Of a stretch of 64,000 bases of DNA, positions 17,038 to 25,983 are shown piece after piece. This DNA comes from an uncultured Lysobacteraceae bacterium (GTDB lineage: Bacteria; Pseudomonadota; Gammaproteobacteria; Xanthomonadales; Xanthomonadaceae). Positions within the stretch are counted from its first letter, which is position 1; each line of letters begins with the position of its first letter. The DNA lies in contig CADECF010000009.1 in the NCBI GenBank assembly GCA_902825775.1, forward strand, positions 115,310 through 179,309, given 5' to 3'. Under the pieces are notes generated by a model. It made no database searches. It saw only the letters and a list, made by a program, of their open reading frames with translations, and had not been told where the DNA came from. Position numbers and translations under genes: made by a program.

Positions 17038-18195
17038 ATGCGACCTTTCTCGTTAGGCGAAGAAATCGATGCCCTCCGCGACGCGGTACGCCGCTTCGCC
17101 GATGCCGAGATCGCGCCGCGGGCGGCGCAGATCGACGAAGAGAATCTTTTCCCGCAGGACCTGTGGCCCAAGTTGGGCGAGATGGGCCTGCTCGGCATGA
17201 CCGTGCCGAGCGAGTACGGCGGCAGCGACATGGGTTACCTGGCGCATCTGGTGGCGATGGAGGAAATCTCGCGCGCTTCGGGTTCGGTGGGTCTTTCGTA
17301 CGTCGCCCATTCGAATCTGTGCGTATCCAATCTCTACGCCAACGGCAACGAAGAGCAACGCAACAAATACCTGCCCAAGCTGTGCAGCGGCGAATGGAAG
17401 GGCGCGCTGGCGATGAGCGAGCCGGGCGCTGGTTCGGACGTGGTGGGCTCTATGGCCTGCCGCGCGGAGAAGCGCGGCGACGTCTGGGTCGCCAACGGCA
17501 GCAAGATGTGGATCACCAACGGCCCCGAAGCCGACATCGCGGTCGTCTACATGCGCACCGCCGGCAAGGATGCGGGTTCGCAGTGCATGACCGCCTTCAT
17601 CGTCGAAAAAGGCATGAAGGATTTCTCGACCGCGCAGAAACTCGACAAGCTAGGCATGCGCGGCTCCAACACCTGCGAGCTGGTGTTCGAGAATTGCGAA
17701 ATCCCCGCCGAGAACGTGCTGGGCGAAGTGAACCGCGGCGTCAAAGTGCTGATGAACGGCCTCAACACCGAGCGCCTGGTGATCAGCGGCGGACCGCTGG
17801 GCCTGATGCAAGCGGCGATGGACGCCGCCCTGCCTTACGTGCGCGAACGCAAACAGTTCGACGCCCCGATCGGCACCTTCGGCCTGATGCAGGGCAAGAT
17901 CGCCGACATGTATACCGCGCTGCAGTCGTCGCGCGCTTTCGCTTATCAAGTGGCGCGAGATTTCGACGCCGGCCGCAAGAGCCGCATCGATGCGGCCAGC
18001 TGCCTGCTGCACGCGTCGGAAGCCTGTGTGCAGGTCGCATTGGAAGCGATCCAGGCACTGGGCGGCAACGGCTACATCAACGAATACCCGACCGGGCGCT
18101 TGTTGCGCGATGCCAAGCTCTACGCGATCGGCGCGGGCACCAACGAGATCCGGCGCATGCTGATCGGGCGCGAGTTGTTCGACGGCAAGTCCTAG
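17038..18195 (+). CDS. ivd: isovaleryl-CoA dehydrogenase
   Basis: 385 residues, FAD acyl-CoA dehydrogenase oxidising isovaleryl-CoA to 3-methylcrotonyl-CoA in leucine catabolism. Signatures: [24 protein letters not shown], and the C-terminal [21 protein letters not shown] followed by [17 protein letters not shown]. The putative catalytic base is E245 in [13 protein letters not shown], the position used by isovaleryl-CoA dehydrogenases, whereas short- and medium-chain enzymes place it near the C-terminus. Start ATG 17038. A diverged copy of the last ~25 codons lies at 20110-20184, beyond the FG-GAP gene. Confidence 0.92.
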   Translation: MRPFSLGEEIDALRDAVRRFADAEIAPRAAQIDEENLFPQDLWPKLGEMGLLGMTVPSEYGGSDMGYLAHLVAMEEISRASGSVGLSYVAHSNLCVSNLYANGNEEQRNKYLPKLCSGEWKGALAMSEPGAGSDVVGSMACRAEKRGDVWVANGSKMWITNGPEADIAVVYMRTAGKDAGSQCMTAFIVEKGMKDFSTAQKLDKLGMRGSNTCELVFENCEIPAENVLGEVNRGVKVLMNGLNTERLVISGGPLGLMQAAMDAALPYVRERKQFDAPIGTFGLMQGKIADMYTALQSSRAFAYQVARDFDAGRKSRIDAASCLLHASEACVQVALEAIQALGGNGYINEYPTGRLLRDAKLYAIGAGTNEIRRMLIGRELFDGKS

Positions 18196-18262
18196 CCGCT
18201 CTGCTTTGCATTAAGGCCGCCATCCCCGCCTTCGCGGGAATGACGGTTTTAAAGCAGAGCGG
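18196..18262. repeat. palindrome with R4 core between convergent genes
   Basis: CCGCTCTGCTTT at 18196 pairs with AAAGCAGAGCGG at 18251-18262 around an R4 core (CCCCGCCTTCGCGGGAATGACGG). It lies exactly between the stops of ivd and the FG-GAP gene and could serve as a two-way terminator. Confidence 0.8.
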
Positions 18263-19936
18263 TCAGGGTCTAGGTTTGGTCACAGCCAACGCGAAATGCT
18301 GACTGTCCTCCCCCGCACCCGCATCCACGCCTTTGCAATTGAAATCGAGCGCGCTGCAAGCGTCGTAAATCCATCCTGCACTGCCCGGCGCCGTCGTCAA
18401 AACATTCTTGTTGCCGATGATAGCCGGTTTGAAATGGATCTCTTCGACGATGCCTTGTTCGACGCCCCCGTAGTAATTGTCGAAAGGCACGCAAGCCAGT
18501 AATTCGTCGCCTTTCTTGCCGTCGAAATTGCCTCCGCCCAAGCAATAGCCCATCAAATCGCCCGGTTCCGGGTTACCTAAGACGTAATTATCGCCTTGGG
18601 AGTAAGCGTAGTACTGGCTGGCACTCAGACCGCTTGCGCCGCCCACCAGCAAACCGACGGACCCATCGCCGGCTTCGCCGAGAAAGCCCGCGCCGATGGC
18701 GCCCACCATCAGGTCCGCATTGCCGTCCTGATTGAAATCCCCCGCCGCGAGGTCCCAACCGAAAAGGTAGAGGTCGGTTTGCTTCGCTCCCGTAATAACG
18801 GGCAAATTCCAGAGCTGGTTCTTCGTCGCGACCAAGCCTGCCGAACTGCCGTAGACGACCTGCACTGCACCGGTATCTTCCGTCGTATTTCCGACATGGA
18901 AGACGTCTTCGAATGGCACGCCTATGGCCAAATCGCTGCATTGCTTACCGCCCGACTTATCGCCGTTGAAGTTTCCCGCCGCGAGCGAAAAGCCGAATTG
19001 GTCGCCGGCTTCAGCCGCATCTTTGATGAAGACGCCTTGTTTCCACAGCCACCCGCCGGGTCCGGCGTTGTACGCCAGCCCGCGCCGGTATGAACCATAG
19101 ATCACATGGACGGCGCCGGTTTGGGCCTTGCCATCCGAATGTTCCGGAATACCAACAGCGAGATCATCGCTGCCGTCGCAATTGAAATCTCCGCTGGCCA
19201 ATGCCTTTCCATAATGAGCATTGCTCTTCGCCGCCGCCTGTTGATTGATGACCGCCCCCGGCAGATCCAGATGGAATATTTCGTTCGGCAACGTCCCTGC
19301 TGCCTGCAATCCAGCCGGCCCGCCATAGACGAGATGAATGCTTCCGGCTTGCGCTTTGCCGTTGATCGAGTCGCCGGGCACGCCGACGGCCAAGTCGTCA
19401 TGGCCGTCGGCGTTGAAGTCGCCTGCCGCCAACGCCGCACCAAAGCGCGCTCCAGTAATGGCCGACCCGACGACCTGCGTAGAACGATGGAGAATCTGAT
19501 CGCTATCGGCGCAAAGCCCGCCGCAGAAGGCCTTGCCGTAAAAGACCTGTACCGAACCCGCTTGATGCGCCTCGCCTACCGTGTCTCCACTGACACCGAC
19601 GGCCAGGTCGTCGTATCCATCGCCGTTGAAATCGCCCCATGCGAGCGCGCTGCCGAATCGGGCCGACTCCGTTGCCGAACCTTTGATGTCTTCCTGCGAG
19701 CGGTTGAGGATATTGAGCCCCTGTTTGATCGCGGTAAGCCCTGAGTCGGATCCATAAGTGACCAGAACGTTGCCTGCCGACTTCTTTCCTCCGATCATTT
19801 TGTCCGGCATGCCCATCGCCGCATCTTCATAGCCGTCGCCGTCGAAATCCGGGCCTCGCGCTGAGACGGGATATATAACGCCGACCGCTAAAGCCAAAAG
19901 GGTTGAATACGCCGTTATCGCTTTGATCCTCACCAT
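18263..19936 (-). CDS. exported FG-GAP/integrin-alpha beta-propeller protein
   Basis: 557 residues. A signal peptide (MVRIKAITAYSTLLALAVGVIYPVSA) is followed by seven FG-GAP blades starting near residues 30, 102, 173, 250, 323, 400 and 470. Most carry a Ca2+-loop such as DFDGDGYED, DFNGDGYDD, DFNADGHDD or DFNQDGNAD, each followed by a hydrophobic AVGVP-like strand. Blades 5 and 7 have altered loops (NFNGDKSGG, NFDGKKGDE). Seven blades fit a closed propeller. It is probably secreted or surface-attached and Ca-binding; the ligand is unknown. The gene sits between ivd and a duplicated ivd 3' end, which suggests it was gained as an insertion. Confidence 0.87.
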   Translation of the reverse strand: MVRIKAITAYSTLLALAVGVIYPVSARGPDFDGDGYEDAAMGMPDKMIGGKKSAGNVLVTYGSDSGLTAIKQGLNILNRSQEDIKGSATESARFGSALAWGDFNGDGYDDLAVGVSGDTVGEAHQAGSVQVFYGKAFCGGLCADSDQILHRSTQVVGSAITGARFGAALAAGDFNADGHDDLAVGVPGDSINGKAQAGSIHLVYGGPAGLQAAGTLPNEIFHLDLPGAVINQQAAAKSNAHYGKALASGDFNCDGSDDLAVGIPEHSDGKAQTGAVHVIYGSYRRGLAYNAGPGGWLWKQGVFIKDAAEAGDQFGFSLAAGNFNGDKSGGKQCSDLAIGVPFEDVFHVGNTTEDTGAVQVVYGSSAGLVATKNQLWNLPVITGAKQTDLYLFGWDLAAGDFNQDGNADLMVGAIGAGFLGEAGDGSVGLLVGGASGLSASQYYAYSQGDNYVLGNPEPGDLMGYCLGGGNFDGKKGDELLACVPFDNYYGGVEQGIVEEIHFKPAIIGNKNVLTTAPGSAGWIYDACSALDFNCKGVDAGAGEDSQHFALAVTKPRP

Positions 19937-20109
19937 TTTTAATACTCGTCGTTATGACTCTCCCGGGCGCTCACGCTAGGCACGCCACATGACAAAGCGG
20001 TGATGGAACAGGGAGCGAAAACGCTGCGGGAACGTTTTTTCTAGGCAGCGTGGCCACTGGAGTATTCGTTTTACGTCTTTTCGATCTGGGTATTTTTTGC
20101 CCAGGCGAT

Positions 20110-20184
20110 CTATTCGATCGGTGCCGGCACCAACGAGATCCGGCACATGCTGATCGGACGCGAACTGTTCGACGGCAAGTCCTG
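20110..20184 (+). pseudogene. duplicated 3' end of an isovaleryl-CoA dehydrogenase gene
   Basis: In frame it encodes [20 protein letters not shown] and then FDGKS before TGA, against [20 protein letters not shown] and FDGKS in ivd. Over the last 66 bases before the stop I count six differences. Five are synonymous and one changes Arg to His. Nothing upstream of the IYSIG segment matches ivd. It is a fragment without a start. Confidence 0.85.
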
Positions 20185-20193
20185 ATTGCTCTT

Positions 20194-20220
20194 CGTAGGA
20201 GCGGCTTCAGCCGCGGGCTC
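20194..20220. repeat. half R2 unit
   Basis: CGTAGGAGCGGCTTCAGCCG followed by CGGGCTC matches the left arm of R2, without the right arm. Confidence 0.7.
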
Positions 20221-20255
20221 TTTCCGGCGACCGCCGCATGCGGGCAAGCGCTTGT

Positions 20256-20324
20256 GTAGGTGCGAATTCATTCGCACGCTCTTGTTGTGCGGAGCGAAAA
20301 GCGTGCGAATGAATTCGCACCTAC
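20256..20324. repeat. R7 palindromic element
   Basis: GTAGGTGCGAATTCATTCGC at the left and GCGAATGAATTCGCACCTAC at the right are perfect complements flanking a short loop. It is the only copy in this window and lies just past the stop of the ADYC gene. Confidence 0.85.
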
Positions 20325-20336
20325 GAAGAGCAACGT

Positions 20337-21113
20337 TCAACGCGAAGCGTTGAATAGCAAGGCGCCGCGACGACGCGCTTCTTGTTCGTCGCAGGTTTCG
20401 CCTACCGCGCCGGCCAAGCGCGGACAGCGCTTGACGAGTTCTTCCAGGCTCAGGTTCTCTGAAATCCTGGTATGGCTCACGCAGACGGCGCCCTGCGGCG
20501 TCCAACCGGCTTCGAAACGGAAACCGGGCAGATTATCGGGAGTCCACACGCCTTGATCGTCGAAAATCTCGACCGCCGTGCCGTCGCGCGTGGCCGAAGC
20601 GCCGTCGCCGCAGTAATCGGCGCGGGTCATCCGCACGCAGGACTCGTATAACGGAACCATCGGGCCGCCGCGCGGCGTCGGCTTCCACGGCTTGTAGCCG
20701 AACCGGACGCATTTGGCCTGCGCGCCGTCGGTGCAGGTCACCGCGATGTAATCCGAACCCGGATGGAAGCGGCCTTTTTCGTCCCAACGGCCGGGCAAAG
20801 GGAATCCTTCGCGCTTGCCGCTTCGGTCGGCGACGCAGGGGTTGTGCCAATCGTGCAACCCATCGCGGGTGCTGAAGGTGTGAAGCAGAATGTCGGGATC
20901 GGCGGGGTCGGTGCGTACCGCATCGATCCGTAACCAGTGACCGCCGCCCAAGTCGATCTCGGCGCCGATCAGATCAGGGCTGCGCAGCGTCCGGCCATCT
21001 TGTTGAAGCACGAAACCGGTGCCTTCGACCGAAAGATCGGCCGCACTCGCCGGCAGCAAGCTGCTGCCGGCGAGCAGGAAGGCACCACACAACCAGGCTG
21101 CGAAGGCCCGCAT
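20337..21113 (-). CDS. exported ADYC-domain protein
   Basis: 258 residues. Signal peptide MRAFAAWLCGAFLLAGSSLLPASAA. The central and C-terminal part carries the motif RMTRADYCGDGASATRDGT (ADYC at 165-168), which names the family, with conserved cysteines (C93, C127, C135, C159, C168, C211, C230, C241) suited to disulfides in an exported protein. Also seen: PCVADRSGKREGFPLPGRWD and DYIAVTCTDGAQAKCVRFGY. No activity is established as far as I know. It starts one base after the stop of the tandem-repeat peptide gene, so translation is probably coupled. Confidence 0.8.
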   Translation of the reverse strand: MRAFAAWLCGAFLLAGSSLLPASAADLSVEGTGFVLQQDGRTLRSPDLIGAEIDLGGGHWLRIDAVRTDPADPDILLHTFSTRDGLHDWHNPCVADRSGKREGFPLPGRWDEKGRFHPGSDYIAVTCTDGAQAKCVRFGYKPWKPTPRGGPMVPLYESCVRMTRADYCGDGASATRDGTAVEIFDDQGVWTPDNLPGFRFEAGWTPQGAVCVSHTRISENLSLEELVKRCPRLAGAVGETCDEQEARRRGALLFNASR

Positions 21114-21114
21114 C

Positions 21115-21462
21115 TCAGATCGCCGAAGCCAGGCGCACGGTCATCCGCGAAGCCGGCAAAGCCGACCAGTTCGGTGCCGCAGAGGCCTGGATCGCTTGCA
21201 CGATCGGACCGGCCGAAAGGCCGTTGATCTGGGTGCCCTGCAGGGTCGGACCCGGAACCGGCAGGCCGTTGATCTGAGTACCCTGCAAGGTCGGACCCGG
21301 AACCGGCAAGCCGTTGATCTGGGTGCCGTTTAGGCGGAAGTCCGGAGCTGGAGCCGACAGACCGTTGGTCTGCGTGCCATTGAGCTTCCAATCCGCCATC
21401 GCCTGACCGGCCGAGAGCACGGCAGGGATGGCTAGCAATGCCGCAAGAAGATGCTTGTTCAT
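21115..21462 (-). CDS. exported tandem-repeat protein coupled to the ADYC gene
   Basis: 115 residues from ATG 21462. Upstream in-frame starts would precede the signal peptide and are not used. The signal peptide is MNKHLLAALLAIPAVLSAGQAMA. Residues ~26-84 hold four copies of a unit of about 15 residues: KLNGTQTNGLSAPAPD, RLNGTQINGLPVPGPT, LQGTQINGLPVPGPT, LQGTQINGLSAGP. The C-terminal ~30 residues (QASAAPNWSALPASRMTVR) are non-repetitive and may be the folded or interacting part. No named domain. The stop TGA 21115-21117 and the next ATG are one base apart. Confidence 0.72.
   Translation of the reverse strand: MNKHLLAALLAIPAVLSAGQAMADWKLNGTQTNGLSAPAPDFRLNGTQINGLPVPGPTLQGTQINGLPVPGPTLQGTQINGLSAGPIVQAIQASAAPNWSALPASRMTVRLASAI
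21222..21378. repeat. in-gene tandem repeats of about 45 bases
   Basis: Three to four direct copies of a unit containing GGCAGGCCGTTGATCTGGGT and its variants, in frame within the gene at 21115-21462. Adjacent copies differ at only a few third positions, so copy number could change by slippage. Confidence 0.8.
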
Positions 21463-21571
21463 TTCAAAAGTCCTCGATTTAGGTGACGGGGGGAGGTGCG
21501 GGGCTCCACGCATCAAGGACTTTCCCTATCTCAATCTGCGAATCCATCGATCCATGGCCACCCGCGCCCTA

Positions 21572-21587
21572 CATGACGGAGGTCACA
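21572..21587 (-). promoter_or_regulatory. possible CRP/Clp-like operator
   Basis: On the minus strand TGTGA-N6-TCATG, against the CRP/Clp consensus TGTGA-N6-TCACA (8 of 10 fixed positions). It lies about 110 bases before the ATG of the tandem-repeat gene. No convincing -10 box was placed relative to it. Confidence 0.3.
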
Positions 21588-21669
21588 AACATAAGTGGCC
21601 ACTGAATTAGGAATTTTCTTAAAAAAGATTCGAATAACGAAAAAATAATACTGGCCCTTTCCAAGGCGC

Positions 21670-21770
21670 ACGGCTTTTCGTGGGAGCGGCTTCAGCCGCG
21701 AGCTCTTACCCGCAGGTCGCGGCTCTGAAGGAGAAGCTCGCGACTGAAGCCGCTCCCACGAAAAGCCGCG
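21670..21770. repeat. R2 palindromic element with extended stem
   Basis: GCACGGCTTTTCGTGGGAGC pairs with GCTCCCACGAAAAGCCGCG at the far side. The core has the GCGAGCTC inner arm typical of R2. Confidence 0.88.
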
Positions 21771-21787
21771 AACCATCTCGCTCTGCA

Positions 21788-21822
21788 AAAACAAAAAAAG
21801 CGGGCCGAAGCCCGCTTTTTCG
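21788..21822 (-). terminator. intrinsic terminator of pnp
   Basis: Minus strand: AAAAAGCGGGC-TTCG-GCCCGC followed by TTTTTTTGTTTTT, starting about 25 bases after the pnp stop. It is a GC stem with UUCG loop and U-tract. Confidence 0.9.
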
Positions 21823-21846
21823 TATTCGCTGCGATGACGCGACGGC

Positions 21847-23955
21847 TTATTCGGCCGTGACGCCCTCGCCTTCCTCGACGGCCTTCATCGACAGGCGGAT
21901 GCGGCCCTGCTTGTCGACTTCCAGCACTTTGACCTTGACCACGTCGCCTTCCTTGAGCACGTCGCTGACTTTCTCGACGCGGTCGTTGGAGATCTGCGAC
22001 ACGTGCACCAAGCCGTCCTTTCCGGGCGAAATGGTGACGAAGGCGCCGAAGTCCATCAGCTTGACCACCTTGCCCTCGTAGATGCGGCCCGGCTCGACAT
22101 CGGACGTGATCTGCTCGATGCGCGACTTGGCGGCCTGGCCGGCGGCGGCGTCGACGGACGCGATGGTGATGGTGCCGTCGTCCTGGATGTCGATCTGGGT
22201 GCCGGTTTCCTTGGTGATCGCCTGGATCACCGAACCGCCCTTGCCGATCACTTCGCGGATCTTGTCGGGATGGATCTTGATGGTGATCAGACGCGGCGCG
22301 AAATCGCTCAACTCAGGACGCGGCGCGGTCAGCGCGTGCGCCATTTCGCCGAGGATGTGCAGGCGGCCGGCCTTGGCCTGGCCCAGTGCGGTCTTCATGA
22401 TCTCTTCGGTGATGCCCTGGATCTTGATGTCCATCTGCAGCGCCGAGATGCCCTTTTCGGTACCGGCCACCTTGAAGTCCATGTCGCCCAGGTGATCTTC
22501 GTCGCCCAGGATGTCGGACAGCACGACGAAGTCGTTGTCTTCCTTCACCAGGCCCATCGCGATGCCCGCGACCGGCGCCGAGATCGGCACGCCCGCGTCC
22601 ATCAGCGCCAGCGAGCTGCCGCAGACCGAGGCCATCGACGAAGAACCGTTCGATTCGGTGATTTCCGAGACGACGCGGATCGTGTACGGGAAGGCTTCCA
22701 TGGTCGGCATCACGGCGAGCACGCCGCGCTTGGCGAGGCGGCCATGGCCGATTTCGCGGCGCTTCGGGCCCATCATGCGGCCCGCTTCGCCGACCGAGTA
22801 AGGCGGGAAGTTGTAATGGAACAGGAAGTGTTCTTTGTATTCGCCAGAGACGGCGTCGATGATCTGGCCGTCGCGCGCGGTGCCCAGCGTCACGGCGACG
22901 ATTGCCTGGGTCTCGCCGCGGGTGAACAGCGAGGAGCCGTGCACGCGCGGCAGCACGCTGACGCGCGAGGCGATCGGGCGCACGGTGTCGAGCGCGCGGC
23001 CGTCGATGCGGACCTTGGTCTTCAGCACCGAGCCGCGCATGGTCTGGTATTCGAGCTCGCCGAATTCCTTCGACATTTCGCCCGCATTCCAACCGTCGGC
23101 TTCGGCGCGGCCGGCCAGGCCCTGCATCACGTCCTTCTTGATCGCCGAGATGGCGTCGCGGCGCTGCAGCTTGTCGCGCACCTGGAAGGCCTCGGCCAGC
23201 TGGCCGCCGACGGCTTCGGTCAGGGCGGAGATCATCGCCTCGTTCTTGGCCGGAGCGGCCCAGGCGAAGGCCTTGGTGCCGGCTTCGACGGTCAGTTCGT
23301 TGATCGCGTTGATGGCCTTCTGCATTTCGCGATGGCCGAACATCACTGCGCCCAGCATCACGTCTTCCGACAATTCCTTGGCTTCGGACTCGACCATCAG
23401 CACGGCGTTGGACGTGCCTGCGACGACCAGTTCCAGCTCGGAATCCTTCAGCTCGCTGACGGTCGGGTTGAGCAGATATTCGCCGTTCTTGTAGCCGACC
23501 TTGGCGGCGCCGATCGGGCCCTGGAACGGGGTGCCGGCCAGCGACAGCGCGGCGGACGCGCCGATCAGGGCCAGGATGTCGCCGTCGACTTCCGGGTTCA
23601 TCGACATCACGGTGGCGATGATCTGCACTTCGTTGCGGAACTCTTCCGGGAACAGCGGGCGGATCGGACGATCTATCAGGCGCGAGATCAGCGTTTCCTT
23701 CTCGGTCTGGCGGCCTTCGCGCTTGAAGAAGCCGCCGGGGATGCGGCCGCCTGCGTAGAACTTTTCCTGGTAATCGACGGTGAGCGGGAAGAAGTCCTGC
23801 CCTTCGCGCGCGCTCTTGGCGGCGACTGCGCTGACCAGCAGCATCGTGCCTTCGCACGACACCATGACGGCACCGCCGGCCTGGCGTGCGATCTCGCCGG
23901 TTTCCAGGGTGACTTGCTGCTTGCCGTACTGGAAGGTCTTGGTAATTTTCGCCAC
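21847..23955 (-). CDS. pnp: polynucleotide phosphorylase
   Basis: 702 residues; phosphorolytic 3'-5' exoribonuclease and degradosome component. Two RNase PH-like domains (first ~10-140, second ~320-520 with [32 protein letters not shown]) flank an all-alpha linker. A KH domain ([20 protein letters not shown], ~555-610) and an S1 domain ([18 protein letters not shown], ~620-690) follow. Length is standard. The start is GTG 23955 ([15 protein letters not shown]) with AAGGAAA just upstream. rpsO lies upstream with a terminator and an extra stem in the 139-base gap, the classical rpsO-pnp arrangement in which RNase III processing and read-through set pnp expression. Confidence 0.96.
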   Translation of the reverse strand: MAKITKTFQYGKQQVTLETGEIARQAGGAVMVSCEGTMLLVSAVAAKSAREGQDFFPLTVDYQEKFYAGGRIPGGFFKREGRQTEKETLISRLIDRPIRPLFPEEFRNEVQIIATVMSMNPEVDGDILALIGASAALSLAGTPFQGPIGAAKVGYKNGEYLLNPTVSELKDSELELVVAGTSNAVLMVESEAKELSEDVMLGAVMFGHREMQKAINAINELTVEAGTKAFAWAAPAKNEAMISALTEAVGGQLAEAFQVRDKLQRRDAISAIKKDVMQGLAGRAEADGWNAGEMSKEFGELEYQTMRGSVLKTKVRIDGRALDTVRPIASRVSVLPRVHGSSLFTRGETQAIVAVTLGTARDGQIIDAVSGEYKEHFLFHYNFPPYSVGEAGRMMGPKRREIGHGRLAKRGVLAVMPTMEAFPYTIRVVSEITESNGSSSMASVCGSSLALMDAGVPISAPVAGIAMGLVKEDNDFVVLSDILGDEDHLGDMDFKVAGTEKGISALQMDIKIQGITEEIMKTALGQAKAGRLHILGEMAHALTAPRPELSDFAPRLITIKIHPDKIREVIGKGGSVIQAITKETGTQIDIQDDGTITIASVDAAAGQAAKSRIEQITSDVEPGRIYEGKVVKLMDFGAFVTISPGKDGLVHVSQISNDRVEKVSDVLKEGDVVKVKVLEVDKQGRIRLSMKAVEEGEGVTAE

Positions 23956-24007
23956 TTTGGTTTCCTTGATGCTTATGAACCGGTGCGAGCCCTTGCCCTG
24001 ACCGGGT

Positions 24008-24024
24008 GGCCGCGCTGCGCGGCC
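24008..24024 (-). other. stem in the pnp leader
   Basis: GGCCGCG-CTG-CGCGGCC between the rpsO terminator and the pnp start. By analogy with E. coli it could be part of an RNase III-sensitive leader; this is inference. Confidence 0.4.
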
Positions 24025-24047
24025 CGTCCGTTAAAGAATTCTTTCGT

Positions 24048-24083
24048 AAAACAAAAAAACCGCGGCGCATCGCTGCGCCGCGG
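24048..24083 (-). terminator. intrinsic terminator after rpsO
   Basis: Minus strand: CCGCGGCGCA-GCGA-TGCGCCGCGG followed by TTTTTTTGTTTT, 11 bases beyond the rpsO stop. It should limit transcription into pnp. Confidence 0.92.
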
Positions 24084-24094
24084 TCGGGTTGTGT

Positions 24095-24355
24095 TTAGCG
24101 ACGCAGGCCCAGCTTCTGGATCAGGGCTTTGTAACGCTCGGCGTCTTTCTTGTGCAGATAGTCGAGCAGGCTGCGGCGGCGGTTGACCATCTTCAGCAGG
24201 CCGCGACGGCTGTGGTGGTCCTGCTTGTGGGTCTTGAAGTGGCCGGTGAGCTGCTCGATGCGTGCGGTGAGCAGGGCGACCTGGACTTCCGGAGAACCGG
24301 TGTCGTTGTTGCCGCGCTTGTTGTCGTCGATGATCTTGCTGGTGTCGATGGACAT
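24095..24355 (-). CDS. rpsO: 30S ribosomal protein S15
   Basis: 86 residues, the usual S15 length. Motifs: [21 protein letters not shown], then [22 protein letters not shown], which contacts 16S rRNA helix 22, and the C-terminal [13 protein letters not shown]. Start ATG 24355. A good sigma-70-type promoter lies in the 154-base gap after truB (TTGTTT-N17-TACAAT), so rpsO can be made independently of the nusA operon. A leader of ~115 bases leaves room for S15 autoregulation. Confidence 0.97.
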   Translation of the reverse strand: MSIDTSKIIDDNKRGNNDTGSPEVQVALLTARIEQLTGHFKTHKQDHHSRRGLLKMVNRRRSLLDYLHKKDAERYKALIQKLGLRR

Positions 24356-24476
24356 GTTGTTTGGGGTCTCGGTAGATGCGAAACCGGCAGGAACGCGCCG
24401 CCGGGAAAGCCGGACGGGCGCACCGCATGGTTCGCCGTGAACTTAAGGGTGTGTTGGGCCGAAAAACGGCCGCGAA

Positions 24477-24505
24477 ATTGTAGCCGCCAGGCCCTTTCGA
24501 AACAA
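24477..24505 (-). promoter_or_regulatory. sigma-70-type promoter for rpsO-pnp
   Basis: Minus strand -35 TTGTTT (24500-24505), a 17-base spacer, and -10 TACAAT (24477-24482). The expected start of transcription is near 24470, about 115 bases before the rpsO ATG. Confidence 0.75.
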
Positions 24506-24509
24506 GGCG

Positions 24510-25478
24510 TTAGTGCGAAGTATCGACTGGAGGACCCGGCTGCGCGGCCCAGGTGAACAGGCGCTGCGGACGCAGCCGCCCTTGCGGGTCGATATGGCCC
24601 AGGCCCAGCGCGCGGCCTCGCTCGCCGTACAGGGCGACCTCGCCGGCCGGCCGGAAGTCGCCGGCGACGGTCTGGCCCAGGGCCAGGCGCCGCGCCTGCG
24701 CCGAGTCCACCTGCACTTCCGGCCACGAGGCCATGCCCGCCTCCACCGGCAGCAGACAGGCTTCCAGGCTGGCTTCGCTGCGTGCGGCCAGCGCCTGCAG
24801 CGCTTCCAGGGTCCACATGCGCGGCTCCCGGAACGGATCGACCCACAACCGCCGCAGCTCGGCGACATGCGCCCCGCAGCCCAGCGCCTCGCCCAGGTCG
24901 CGAACCAGGCTGCGCACATAGGTGCCCGAGCCGCATTCCACATGCAGCCTCAGCAGCGGTTGGCCGGCGTCGAGCAGGTCGGCGGCCGACTGCAGCTCGA
25001 AGGCATGCACGTCGACTTCGCGCGTATCGATCTCCACCGTCTCGCCGCGCCGCGCCTTGGCGTACAACGGCTCGCCGCCGCGCTTGAGCGCCGAGTAGAT
25101 CGGCGGGCGTTGCTGGATGCGGCCGGTCAGATCGCGCAGCGCTGCGTCGAGGGTGGCGATGTCGAGCATCGGCACCGGGCGTTCGCGCAGCGGCTGGCCT
25201 TCGGCATCGTCGGTATCGGTGACCACGCCCAGCCGCGCCACCGTGTCGTATGCCTTGCGCGCGCCGAGCAGGCCGCCGGCGATCTTGGTCGCTTCGCCGA
25301 AGCAGATCGGCAACAGGCCGGTCGCAAGCGGGTCCAGGCTGCCGGTATGCCCGCCCTTCTCGGCGCGGAACAGATGGCGCACGCGCTGCAGGGCCTGGTT
25401 GGAACTCAGGCCGCGCGGCTTGTCGAGCAGCAGGATGCCGTCGAGCTTGCGGAATCGCGTGCGCGGCTTTTGGGTCAT
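24510..25478 (-). CDS. truB: tRNA pseudouridine-55 synthase
   Basis: 322 residues. Makes pseudouridine 55 in the T-loop of tRNAs. The catalytic aspartate is D49 in [17 protein letters not shown]. Further landmarks are [42 protein letters not shown] and the [19 protein letters not shown] block. A C-terminal PUA-like domain covers ~250-310. Start ATG 25478. It follows rbfA but is separated from it by a 124-base gap that contains an R2 palindrome, an unusual interruption of this operon. Confidence 0.95.
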   Translation of the reverse strand: MTQKPRTRFRKLDGILLLDKPRGLSSNQALQRVRHLFRAEKGGHTGSLDPLATGLLPICFGEATKIAGGLLGARKAYDTVARLGVVTDTDDAEGQPLRERPVPMLDIATLDAALRDLTGRIQQRPPIYSALKRGGEPLYAKARRGETVEIDTREVDVHAFELQSAADLLDAGQPLLRLHVECGSGTYVRSLVRDLGEALGCGAHVAELRRLWVDPFREPRMWTLEALQALAARSEASLEACLLPVEAGMASWPEVQVDSAQARRLALGQTVAGDFRPAGEVALYGERGRALGLGHIDPQGRLRPQRLFTWAAQPGPPVDTSH

Positions 25479-25507
25479 TGGATGAGGATTGTATAGGTCG
25501 GCCGACG

Positions 25508-25597
25508 GCTTTTTGTGGGAGCGGCTTTAGCCGCGAGCTCTTACCGCAGAGGCGGTCGAAATCAAGAGCTCGCGGCTAAAGCCGCTCCCACAAAAGC
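25508..25597. repeat. R2 palindrome between rbfA and truB
   Basis: TTTTGTGGGAGCGGCTTTAG ... CTAAAGCCGCTCCCACAAAAG. A full element is inserted inside the nusA-infB-rbfA-truB transcription unit. Confidence 0.9.
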
Positions 25598-25602
25598 AAG
25601 AG

Positions 25603-25980
25603 TCAACCTTTATCGGATTCGTCGGCCGCGAGAGGCGGCAAATCGCGCAACAGATTGTCGATGCGCTCGCCGCGGTCCACCGAATCGTCGTACTGGAAGT
25701 GAAGCTCCGGCACGTGCCGCAGTTTCATGATGTTCGCCAGCTGGTAGCGAATCTCCTTGGCGTGCTCCTTCAGCCCTTTCACCGCTTCGGCGGCGCGGTC
25801 GGCCTGGAGGGCGATCACGAATACCTTGGCGTGCGCCATGTCGCGGGTGACTTCGACGTCGGACACGCTCGCCGACGGCAGCCCGTGCTCGTCGATGGTC
25901 TTGCGCACCAGCGCGCCCAGCTCGCGACGGAGCTGGGCGGAGACGCGGTCGGTGCGGTGGAAGGATTTCTTCTGCGGCAT
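25603..25980 (-). CDS. rbfA: ribosome-binding factor A
   Basis: 125 residues. KH-like fold protein needed for 16S rRNA 5'-end maturation and cold adaptation. Seen: RVSAQLRRELGALVRKTIDE, VSDVEVTRDMAHAKVFV, and LRHVPELHFQYDDSVDRGERID, the conserved C-terminal block. Standard length. Start ATG 25980, three bases after the infB stop, so it is tightly coupled to infB. Confidence 0.95.
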   Translation of the reverse strand: MPQKKSFHRTDRVSAQLRRELGALVRKTIDEHGLPSASVSDVEVTRDMAHAKVFVIALQADRAAEAVKGLKEHAKEIRYQLANIMKLRHVPELHFQYDDSVDRGERIDNLLRDLPPLAADESDKG

Positions 25981-25983
25981 GGC

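Larger units (their letters stand above)
19937..20336. other. 400-base stretch with an ivd remnant and R2/R7 repeats
   Basis: From left to right: upstream region of the FG-GAP gene, a duplicated ivd 3' end (20110-20184), half an R2 unit (20194-20220) and a full R7 palindrome (20256-20324). No intact gene is seen. Confidence 0.75.
21463..21846. other. 384-base stretch: AT-rich leader, R2 palindrome, pnp terminator
   Basis: 21600-21660 is markedly AT-rich for this genome and lies upstream of the tandem-repeat gene. An R2 element follows at 21670-21770 and the pnp terminator at 21788-21822. No gene is seen. Confidence 0.7.

Noticed and set aside
21222-21378. CRISPR-like regularly spaced repeats
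   Set aside because: The ~45-base units are contiguous, in frame and coding, with no spacers. No CRISPR array or cas gene is seen in the window.
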